7,568 nucleotides of DNA. It comes from Bacteroidales bacterium. Its GTDB lineage: Bacteria > Bacteroidota > Bacteroidia > Bacteroidales > JAADGE01. The notes beneath the pieces were generated by a model. That model did no database searches. It was not told the origin of the DNA and was given only the letters and a program-made list of their open reading frames with translations. Location of the stretch: positions 1 through 7,568 of the forward strand of contig JAOZQB010000126.1 of the NCBI GenBank assembly GCA_029932445.1. The letters are read 5' to 3'. Each line of letters opens with the position of its first letter. The first letter of the stretch is position 1. Below are positions 1 to 6,414 of this stretch, piece after piece. Both the position numbers and the translations under genes were made by a program.

Positions 1-118
1 CTAAAAGTCAAAAGTTTATGTTGATTATTGTTAAATATTTAATAACCCGAATTTGGAGAATAATCAAAACAAAATGGCGTAAGCTAACCTTATAAATTCA
101 GACATTTAACTTTTAACT

Positions 119-141
119 CCTGATTATATGAATAATTCAGG
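119..141. repeat. Small imperfect hairpin in the 5' leader region
   Basis: The arms CCTGATTAT (119-127) and ATAATTCAGG (132-141) are complementary apart from one bulged base, with a four-base loop. No T-run follows on the plus strand, so it is not a classical rho-independent terminator. It could mark the end of an upstream transcription unit or be incidental. Nothing else in 1-180 stands out: there is no convincing coding frame, only AT-rich sequence with short AACTTTTAACT-like repetition near 105-118. Confidence 0.35.
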
Positions 142-190
142 ATAAGACTTCCCGTAAAATAAAAAACAAGAAAAAATTGCAGATTATTTC

Positions 191-198
191 TATCTTTG
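191..198 (+). promoter_or_regulatory. Bacteroidota-type -7 promoter box upstream of the DUF4301 gene
   Basis: TATCTTTG matches the Bacteroidota sigma-ABfr -7 consensus TAnnTTTG exactly and is followed by C. It lies 33 bases before the ATG at 232, which would give a leader of roughly 25-30 bases. The -33 partner is poor: the nearest TTG (177-179) is only 11 bases away, against the usual 17-23, and the correctly spaced stretch is A-rich. The call rests on the -7 box and its position. Confidence 0.55.
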
Positions 199-231
199 CA
201 AAACGCACATCATCAATTAACTGCATAAAAT

Positions 232-1734
232 ATGTTCAACGATAAAGATTTAAAACTATTCATCAACAAAGGAATTTCCGCAGAAAAAATACAAGCACAA
301 ATCAATCATTTTAAAAAAGGATTTCCTTATGCAAATATTATTGCTCCGGCAACTGTCGGGAAAGGAATTATCAAATTGAATGAAGATGAAGTTTCTCGAT
401 ACACTAATCTTTACGATAATATTTCAGAGAATGAAAAAATCGTAAAATTCATTCCGGCTTCGGGTGCGGCAAGTCGCATGTTTAAATCATTATTTGCATT
501 AATGAACAATGAAGTAAGTATAAGTGACGATACCGGTTTTAATTCACCAAATTATTTCTTTAAAAACATTCAAAAATTTGCATTTTATACCGACCTGAAA
601 AATAGTTGCCCAGCTGAAACTGATTTCAGCAAAGATTTTGAAAAGATTTTAAATTATTTACTTACGGAAAACGGCTTAAATTACGGTAATTTGCCCAAAG
701 GTTTATTAAAATTTCACAAATACAAAACAGGTGAACGAACACCTTCGGAAGAACATTTGGCAGAAGGTGCGATGTATGCAAAAACAGGAAATAATGTATT
801 TATTCACTTTACGGTTTCTCCCGAACATCAAGCTTTATTTGAAAAACATCTTGAAGAAATTAAAGTGGGTTACGAAAATCGCTTCGGAATAAAAATACAT
901 ATTAAATTTTCAATTCAGAAACCTTCGACCGATACAATTGCCGTTGATTTGCATAATCAACCCTTCAGAAACGAAGACGGCACAATCCTTTTCCGACCCG
1001 GCGGTCACGGTGCTTTAATTGAGAATTTAAACGATATTGATGCCGATATTATTTTTGTAAAAAATATCGACAATGTGGTACCTGACAGATTAAAAGCTGA
1101 AACCGTAAAATATAAAAAAGCTTTGGGGGGATTGCTGAAAGAAAAACAAACGCAAATCTTTAATTTCACGGAGAAATTACAAAATGATACTTCCGAAGAA
1201 ACTATTAACATTGTTAAAACATTCGCAGAAAATGAACTTTACATCACTCTTGACAATACATTTGAAACAAAAACAAATTCCGAAAAAGCAAGATACTTAA
1301 TAAGCAAACTTAACCGCCCGTTAAGGGTTTGCGGAATGGTTAAAAACGAAGGTGAACCCGGAGGCGGTCCGTTTTTCGTAAAAAAAGAAAGCGGCTCGGT
1401 ATCACTTCAAATTGTTGAAAGTGCTCAAATTGATACCGAAAATACCGAAAAAGCAAAAATCGTAAAAGAAGCAACACATTTCAATCCGGTTGACTTAGTT
1501 CTGGCAGTAAAAGATTTTAAAGGTAATAAATTTGATTTAAAAAAATATATTGATCCCAAAACCGGTTTCATATCACAAAAATCAAAAAACGGAAAAGAAC
1601 TGAAAGCACTTGAACTTCCGGGGCTTTGGAACGGTGCCATGGCAAATTGGAACACCCTTTTTGTCGAAGTTCCGATTTCTACTTTTAATCCGGTTAAAGT
1701 TATTAATGATTTGCTCAGAGATACACATCAATGA
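232..1734 (+). CDS. DUF4301 family protein, probable UDP-sugar pyrophosphorylase-like nucleotidyltransferase fold
   Basis: A 500-residue soluble protein with no signal peptide or membrane segment, recognised as the Bacteroidota DUF4301 family, for which I know no established function. It starts at ATG 232, just after a good -7 box. Read in order, its conserved blocks resemble UDP-sugar/UDP-HexNAc pyrophosphorylases. These are PASGAASRM (75-83), in the place of the nucleotide-binding G-rich loop; FTVSPEH (193-199) then FSIQKPSTD (226-234); FRPGGHGAL (254-262), like the PxGxGG/PGHG uridine-binding segment; VKNIDNV (276-282), like the 'VDN' metal-site strand; GEPGGGPF (374-381) with VESAQID (396-402), like 'VEYSEI'; and NGAMANWNTLFVEVP (467-481), like the 'N...NxFF.VP' segment. 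The middle part, about 285-360, is variable and helical. The family call is from memory of the motifs; the enzymatic role is inference. It may be co-transcribed with the plug gene 70 bp downstream. Confidence 0.85.
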   Translation: MFNDKDLKLFINKGISAEKIQAQINHFKKGFPYANIIAPATVGKGIIKLNEDEVSRYTNLYDNISENEKIVKFIPASGAASRMFKSLFALMNNEVSISDDTGFNSPNYFFKNIQKFAFYTDLKNSCPAETDFSKDFEKILNYLLTENGLNYGNLPKGLLKFHKYKTGERTPSEEHLAEGAMYAKTGNNVFIHFTVSPEHQALFEKHLEEIKVGYENRFGIKIHIKFSIQKPSTDTIAVDLHNQPFRNEDGTILFRPGGHGALIENLNDIDADIIFVKNIDNVVPDRLKAETVKYKKALGGLLKEKQTQIFNFTEKLQNDTSEETINIVKTFAENELYITLDNTFETKTNSEKARYLISKLNRPLRVCGMVKNEGEPGGGPFFVKKESGSVSLQIVESAQIDTENTEKAKIVKEATHFNPVDLVLAVKDFKGNKFDLKKYIDPKTGFISQKSKNGKELKALELPGLWNGAMANWNTLFVEVPISTFNPVKVINDLLRDTHQ

Positions 1735-1804
1735 TAAATAATCCTGAAAAAAATGTTTGTAAGTAAGCAAGCAATTAAATAATTCACAATTACGTTTACA
1801 ATTT

Positions 1805-3082
1805 ATGAAGTTTAAAAAAATACTGTTCCTCGGAATTATTCTTTACAGCTCAGTCTGTGCATTCTCACAAGATGCTTTTCAATACAGAAATAAAATCTAC
1901 AAAGAAGGCATTAAAACCGTCTTGTTTTATCGTGCCGGCTGGGAATTTACCTACCCTGTTCTGGAATTAAATTCGGGAAAACAACTTATTTTAGAATTTG
2001 ATGATTTAAACAACTCAGTTACAGATTATTACTATACGATAATTCATTGTTCATCCGATTGGCAACCCTCTGATTTAAACCCCATTGAATATGTTTCCGG
2101 TTATGAAGAAGAACAAATTGATGATTTTGAAAATTCATTCAGCACCTTGGTTCAATACACACATTATACTTTAGCTCTTCCTAACGAAAATATGAAACCC
2201 GTAATCTCGGGAAATTACTTACTTTTAGTTTATGAAGATTATGATAAATCAAAACCTGTATTATCAAGACGGTTCTATGTTGTTGACCCCAAAGTTAAAA
2301 CGGAAGCAAGCATAAAACGTTCGACATTTGTTACTGATATGAACACATCACAAGAACTGCATATATTTGTAAATGATGAAAAGGCATACGTTACGAACCC
2401 GCAAGATGATTTTTCTATGACGGTTGCCCAAAATAACAGTCAGGATATCATACTTTCCGGCATAAAACCGAATTTTATAAAAGGCAATGTTTACGAATTT
2501 TACAATCCTCGAAAGCTTAAATTTAAAGGCGGAAATGAATTTCGTTATATCAATCTTAAAAATACAAAAATTGCATATAATCGTATTCAATCAATCAGTT
2601 TTATGCGTCCGTATTATATTTTTGAAATTGTTCCCGAAGAATGTGAAAATTCTTTAACATACAGTTATAATCAAGATATCAACGGAGATTTAAAGATTAC
2701 GGCAGAATACGTTGAGGATCCTACTCTTGAAGCCGATTATGTATATGCTGATTTTTCTTTCTGCTGCAATAAAACAATTTCTGAAGGCAATATTTATGTT
2801 TACGGGGCAATTTCGGATTGGGATTGTAATGAATTAAATAAAATGACCTACGATTACGGAAGTAAATCTTATAAAGTAAGAATGCTTTTAAAACAAGGTT
2901 TTTATAATTACGAATATGTTTTATGCAATAAGGATAATAAAATTCCCTCAACGAATTTAACCGAAGGAAATTATTATCAAACCGAAAATAATTATGCTGT
3001 CTTCCTGTATAACAGACCTCAAGGCGGACAATTTGATGAGCTTATCGGATACAAAATTGTAAATTCTTTGAAACATTTGTAA
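1805..3082 (+). CDS. Type IX secretion system plug protein (DUF5103 family)
   Basis: A 425-residue exported protein. Residues 1-21 are a signal peptide (KFKK, hydrophobic ILFLGIILYSSVCAF), with likely cleavage near SQ|DAF. The N-terminal domain, about 24-165, carries the family hallmarks: LEFDDLNN (63-70), YYYTIIHCSSDWQPSDL (75-91), YTHYTLALPN (118-127), ISGNYLLLVYE (134-144) and RRFYVVD (155-161). A second beta-rich region has NEFRYINL (244-251). The C-terminal region has VYGAISDW (332-339), then NYEYV and YNRPQGGQFDELIGY (402-416). DUF5103 is the family of the 'Plug' protein that closes the periplasmic end of the SprA/Sov translocon in the Flavobacterium johnsoniae T9SS structure. No other T9SS gene lies in the window, and no neighbour ends in a T9SS C-terminal sorting domain. 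It follows the DUF4301 gene by 70 bp and precedes recQ by 71 bp. The family assignment is strong; function is by homology. Confidence 0.88.
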   Translation: MKFKKILFLGIILYSSVCAFSQDAFQYRNKIYKEGIKTVLFYRAGWEFTYPVLELNSGKQLILEFDDLNNSVTDYYYTIIHCSSDWQPSDLNPIEYVSGYEEEQIDDFENSFSTLVQYTHYTLALPNENMKPVISGNYLLLVYEDYDKSKPVLSRRFYVVDPKVKTEASIKRSTFVTDMNTSQELHIFVNDEKAYVTNPQDDFSMTVAQNNSQDIILSGIKPNFIKGNVYEFYNPRKLKFKGGNEFRYINLKNTKIAYNRIQSISFMRPYYIFEIVPEECENSLTYSYNQDINGDLKITAEYVEDPTLEADYVYADFSFCCNKTISEGNIYVYGAISDWDCNELNKMTYDYGSKSYKVRMLLKQGFYNYEYVLCNKDNKIPSTNLTEGNYYQTENNYAVFLYNRPQGGQFDELIGYKIVNSLKHL

Positions 3083-3104
3083 TTAAACGTATTTTTATAC
3101 AAAT

Positions 3105-3136
3105 TTTGTTCATTAAAATAAAATGAATTATATTTA
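3105..3136 (+). promoter_or_regulatory. Possible Bacteroidota promoter for recQ
   Basis: TTTG at 3105-3108 and TATATTTA at 3129-3136 are separated by 20 bases, the spacing expected for Bacteroidota -33/-7 elements. The -7 box differs from TAnnTTTG only in its last base. It would leave a leader of about 10-15 bases before the TTG at 3154. In DNA this AT-rich such matches arise by chance, so the gene may equally be read through from the plug gene. Confidence 0.3.
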
Positions 3137-3153
3137 GTTTTTAAACTGAATAA

Positions 3154-5064
3154 TTGAGCACTTACAAACAAATACTGACAAAATATTGGGGATACACGAA
3201 GTTTCGACCTTTGCAGGAAGAAATAATCAAATCGTTTGCCGATGACCAAAAAGACGTCCTCGGATTATTACCCACGGGCGGAGGTAAATCCGTAATATTT
3301 CAAGTACCGGCATTGGCAAAAGAAGGTTTTTGTTTGGTTATTACGCCGTTGATTGCTTTAATGAAAGATCAGGTTGAAAATTTGATTGATAAAGATATAA
3401 AAGCAGCAGCTGTTTATTCCGGAATGTCAAAAGATGAAATTGATATTGTTCTGAATAATGCCGTATTCGGTGTTTATAAATTTTTATATCTTTCACCCGA
3501 ACGTTTGGCAACTCGATTGTTTTTAACCCGCTTACCGGATATGAATATCAATTACATTGCCGTAGATGAAGCACACTGTATTTCGCAATGGGGCTATGAT
3601 TTTCGTCCGTCTTATCTGAACATTGCAAACATTCGTAAAATTAAACCCGATGTTCCGTTTATTGCACTTACGGCAACGGCGACTCCGAAAGTTGCCGAAG
3701 ATATACAAGAAAAACTTCTTTTTAAAGAACCCAATCTGTTTCAGAAAAGTTTTGAGCGAAAAAATCTCATTTACATCGTTCGTGAGGTAGAAGACAAATT
3801 AAAATATCTTTTAAAAATTGCCGTAAAAGAACCCGGAAGCGGAATTATTTATGTCCGAAGCAGAAAAAAAACTTTTGAAATTTCAAAATATCTGGTAAGC
3901 AAAGGAGTAAATGCCGATTATTATCATGCAGGAATTGATGCCAAACTGAAAGACATTAAGCAAAAACGCTGGAAAACCGGGGAAACACGTGTGATTGTTG
4001 CTACCAATGCCTTCGGTATGGGAATTGATAAACACAATGTTCGATTTGTAGTGCATATTGATTTGCCCGACTCGCCGGAGGCCTATTTTCAGGAAGCAGG
4101 CAGAGCCGGTCGCGACGGAAAAACATCTTATGCCGTTCTGTTATATCATAAAGCCGACAAAATAAATTTTGAAAAACGTATCAAATCAAGTTTCCCTGAA
4201 ATTCCGGAAATAAAACGTATTTATTCTGCTCTTTGCAACTATTATCAAATTCCTGTCGGTGAAGGAAAAGGTCTTATCAGGGCTTTCAGTATGCGTGATT
4301 TTGTCAGCAAATTTAAATTACCGATACAAACCGTTTTAAGCAGTCTGAAAATTCTGAAGAATGAAGCATATTTGGATTTTACCGAAGATAATTTCACGCC
4401 GTCAAAAGTGCTTTTTACGGTTAATCGTGAAGATTTATACCGCTACCAAGTGGCAAATAAGCATTTCGATAATTTTATAAAATTAATTTTAAGAACTTAC
4501 ACCGGTTTGTTTTCAAATTACACTTCAATTGATGAAGATTATTTGGCAAAAAAAGCACATTCAAAACCGGAACTTGTTTACGGATATCTTGAAAAATTAG
4601 CCGAACATAAAATTATTAAATACATTCCGCAAAGGAAGATGCCCTTTATTATTTTTACATCCGAACGGCTGGATGAAAAAAACATTCTGATTTCAAAGGA
4701 AAAGTATAAAGAACGTAAAGAACGATACGTAAAACGGGCAAATGCAATGATCCGTTATGCCGAAAGCAAAGCCAAATGCAGAAGCCAAATTTTATTATCT
4801 TATTTCGGAGAAAAAAATCCTTACCGTTGTGGTGAATGTGATGTTTGCAGAAGACGTAACAAGTTAAATATCAGCAATTATGAGTTTGATTTGATTAATG
4901 ACGGCATTAAAAAAATCTTAAAGGAAAATCCCGTAAGTATTGAAGACTTAACCGATAACATCAAATGCGATGAAGATAAAATATTGAAAATTATTCGTTG
5001 GTTAATTGAATCGGAAAAAATTGAATATACTGTTGATAAACGCATTACTTGGGTGAAGAAATAA
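3154..5064 (+). CDS. recQ: RecQ-family ATP-dependent DNA helicase (3'-5')
   Basis: A 636-residue superfamily 2 helicase acting in recombination, replication-fork repair and unwinding of DNA structures. All RecQ motifs are intact: motif 0 YWGYTKFRPLQ (11-21), Walker A PTGGGKS (40-46), Ia TPLIALMKDQV (64-74), DEAH (138-141) followed by the aromatic-rich loop CISQWGYDF (142-150), TATAT (173-177), IV IIYVRSRKKT (231-240), V TNAFGMGID (284-292) and VI QEAGRAGRDG (313-322). A zinc module uses C542, C559, C562 and C565. About 200 residues lie between the helicase core and this module, and no HRDC domain follows, only a small winged-helix-like tail (about 575-636). The start is TTG at 3154: a TAA stop sits directly before it in frame, and the first in-frame ATG (3361) would remove motifs 0 and I. 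It lies 71 bp downstream of the plug gene. Confidence 0.95.
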   Translation: MSTYKQILTKYWGYTKFRPLQEEIIKSFADDQKDVLGLLPTGGGKSVIFQVPALAKEGFCLVITPLIALMKDQVENLIDKDIKAAAVYSGMSKDEIDIVLNNAVFGVYKFLYLSPERLATRLFLTRLPDMNINYIAVDEAHCISQWGYDFRPSYLNIANIRKIKPDVPFIALTATATPKVAEDIQEKLLFKEPNLFQKSFERKNLIYIVREVEDKLKYLLKIAVKEPGSGIIYVRSRKKTFEISKYLVSKGVNADYYHAGIDAKLKDIKQKRWKTGETRVIVATNAFGMGIDKHNVRFVVHIDLPDSPEAYFQEAGRAGRDGKTSYAVLLYHKADKINFEKRIKSSFPEIPEIKRIYSALCNYYQIPVGEGKGLIRAFSMRDFVSKFKLPIQTVLSSLKILKNEAYLDFTEDNFTPSKVLFTVNREDLYRYQVANKHFDNFIKLILRTYTGLFSNYTSIDEDYLAKKAHSKPELVYGYLEKLAEHKIIKYIPQRKMPFIIFTSERLDEKNILISKEKYKERKERYVKRANAMIRYAESKAKCRSQILLSYFGEKNPYRCGECDVCRRRNKLNISNYEFDLINDGIKKILKENPVSIEDLTDNIKCDEDKILKIIRWLIESEKIEYTVDKRITWVKK

Positions 5065-5124
5065 ATTTAATATTAAAAATCATTTTTGTCCGATTAATGT
5101 AAAAGTATGCAAAAAAATCAATAT

Positions 5125-5292
5125 AAATATTTGGCTTTGGTTTAATATTCCGTTGTTATTAGACTAATTGAGGTGCTAAGCAACTATTTTAATTTTATTC
5201 TGTCTCTGATTTATTAAAAAGTGTTGTTATAAGTAACAGTTGCTAAGCACCTTACAACAACCAACGCTATTCTAAATTAAAGCCAAATATTT
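5125..5292. repeat. 168-bp nested imperfect palindrome, MITE-like or structured element
   Basis: The outer arms are a perfect 14-bp inverted repeat: AAATATTTGGCTTT (5125-5138) and its complement (5279-5292). The inner arms, AGGTGCTAAGCAACT (5171-5185) and AGTTGCTAAGCACCT (5238-5252), are complementary over 15 bp except for the central base. Between outer and inner arms the two sides still match partially (GTTGTTAT at 5152-5159 against ACAACAAC at 5254-5261). A second GTTGTTAT copy (5223-5230) allows a competing local hairpin, 5223-5233 with 5251-5261. The central loop is about 52 bases and AT-rich. There is no open reading frame inside and no clear target-site duplication at the edges. It looks like a small non-autonomous mobile element or its remnant; a folded RNA is an alternative. 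Confidence 0.65.
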
Positions 5293-5360
5293 CTTTATAT
5301 TACTGAATACAAATTATTTAATAAGGATTAAAATCCATATTTATATTTGTATTTTATTCT

Positions 5361-5415
5361 AAGCCCGACTTAAGTCGGGGGCTGAAAAAAACCTCCGACA
5401 TTAGGGTTTTAACCC
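5361..5415. repeat. REP-like palindromic element
   Basis: The core is a perfect 16-bp palindrome CCCGACTTAAGTCGGG (5364-5379). With a two-base bulge the stem extends to AGC/GCT. An A-run (5384-5390), a second partial CTCCGAC motif (5393-5399) and a short GGGTT/AACCC dyad (5404-5415) follow. GC-rich palindromes standing out from AT-rich intergenic DNA are typical of dispersed REP-type sequences. No T-run follows on either strand, so it is not an evident terminator. Whether it recurs in the genome cannot be seen from one copy. Confidence 0.55.
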
Positions 5416-5527
5416 GTTGATAAATTTTTTTAATCGGATAACGATTATTAAAAATATAAAATAAGAAAAAATATAATAACGTAATTCGTTTTTCGTTTTG
5501 TTTCATATAAACCTAAAAACATTTCAA

Positions 5528-6337
5528 ATGAAACAATTAACAATCGTATTAATCATTGTTAGCTTAAGCATAAATGCTTATACTCAAAACATCAAACATC
5601 CCGACGAAAATGCCGACACACTCAAACACAATTCAATAGGAATTAATATTTCCCCCTTTTTAGCGAGCATGCTTTCGGGAACATTTCAAGATATTCCTTC
5701 GGCATCCGTTTTATATAAACATTACGGAAACCGTTTTAATTATCGTATCGGTTTATCGGTATTACCTAAATTTTCTTCAATGAACGGAGCGACCTATTAC
5801 ACTAATGACAAAGTAACTAAAGAAATTTATTTGTATGACGGAGAAATCGTAAAAATAACCGATACAACGGTTATGAAACGCTTTGATTATCACAACAGTT
5901 GCCTTCTGACATTAAAAACCGGACTTGAAAAAACAAAAAAAACAAAATTCGGGACTTGGATTATCGGTGCCGATTTAAATTTTGCTTATTACAAACACGA
6001 TGAAACTTATCTTTTCAGAGAAGCAATAAAATCTGATACAATGAATTTTGACAACAGTAACAATTACATCGAATACGAATTTTTATCCCCCAACACGAAA
6101 GCACCCTATTCAAAAGGAAAATATCTTAAATCGGGAATCAATTTTGTTACCGGATTTGAGTGGAAACTGACAAAACATCTTAATATTATTGCGGAAGTAA
6201 ATCCGTATTTCGGAATACTTACAAAAATTTCAGACGAAGAATATTACGACACTGATAATTATCTTAAAAAACCCGTTGTAAACACCTTTGATTTTGATAT
6301 GGGTTTTATCAATGTTATTGCTTCTTTAAAGTTTTAA
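5528..6337 (+). CDS. Exported outer-membrane beta-barrel-like protein of unknown function
   Basis: A 269-residue protein that I cannot assign to a named family. The ATG at 5528 is preferred over an in-frame TTG 30 bases earlier, because it puts a signal peptide exactly at the N-terminus: MKQLTIVLIIVSLSINAYTQ, likely cleaved near YTQ|N. The mature chain alternates amphipathic, aromatic-rich strands with polar loops, for example about 35-45, 57-65, 70-80, 116-133, 143-155, 200-213, 217-231 and 253-269. It ends in a terminal phenylalanine (ASLKF), a common trait of outer-membrane barrels recognised by BamA. No enzyme motif, TonB box or sorting domain is visible. The single cysteine of the mature chain (C125) lies in a predicted strand. 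It follows the repeat-rich intergenic region and converges on the lipoprotein gene with a 77-bp gap. Barrel topology is inferred by eye. Confidence 0.75.
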   Translation: MKQLTIVLIIVSLSINAYTQNIKHPDENADTLKHNSIGINISPFLASMLSGTFQDIPSASVLYKHYGNRFNYRIGLSVLPKFSSMNGATYYTNDKVTKEIYLYDGEIVKITDTTVMKRFDYHNSCLLTLKTGLEKTKKTKFGTWIIGADLNFAYYKHDETYLFREAIKSDTMNFDNSNNYIEYEFLSPNTKAPYSKGKYLKSGINFVTGFEWKLTKHLNIIAEVNPYFGILTKISDEEYYDTDNYLKKPVVNTFDFDMGFINVIASLKF

Positions 6338-6414
6338 AGATTGACTCTAAATATACCAAAACTGCCTTAACAGACAACACAAAATACTCATTTTCCGGTC
6401 ATTACGAACTTATT

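Larger units (their letters stand above)
5065..5527. other. 463-bp gene-free intergenic region carrying two repeat structures
   Basis: No frame on either strand here gives a credible protein. The region holds the nested palindrome at 5125-5292 and the REP-like palindrome at 5361-5415. A further 9-bp inverted pair, TCCGATTAA (5089-5097) and TTAATCGGA (5430-5438), encloses both; in this AT-rich DNA it may be chance. A small dyad TAATCG/CGATTA (5431-5436, 5442-5447) sits before the downstream gene. No strong terminator follows recQ. The only nearby dyad is AAAAA/TTTTT at 5075-5087, which lacks a GC stem. A weak -7-like TCGTTTTG (5493-5500) precedes the ATG at 5528. Confidence 0.7.

Noticed and set aside
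3..95. Open frame entering from the left edge (30 codons, stop at 93-95) as the tail of an upstream gene
   Set aside because: The frame is short, with no recognisable motif, and AT-rich DNA gives open frames of this size by chance.
1005..1770. Minus-strand open frames inside and overlapping the end of the DUF4301 gene
   Set aside because: They lie opposite a well-conserved coding frame, have no recognisable domain and read like low-complexity antisense translations.
3109..3127. TTCATT/AATGAA dyad between the plug gene and recQ as a terminator
   Set aside because: A six-base AT-rich stem with no following T-run is too weak. It also overlaps the possible recQ promoter spacer.
5152..5261. GTTGTTAT...ACAACAAC arms considered as an integron attC site
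   Set aside because: attC sites need RYYYAAC on the left and GTTRRRY on the right. Here GTT is on the left and AAC on the right on both strands, and there is no cassette or integrase nearby.
5361..5390. REP-like palindrome as a rho-independent terminator for recQ
   Set aside because: It lies about 300 bp past the recQ stop and is followed by an A-run on the plus strand, not a T-run. The minus strand also lacks a T-run after the stem.
5498..5527. TTG at 5498 as the start of the barrel-like protein
   Set aside because: It would add ten residues before a textbook signal peptide; the ATG at 5528 places the signal peptide at the N-terminus.
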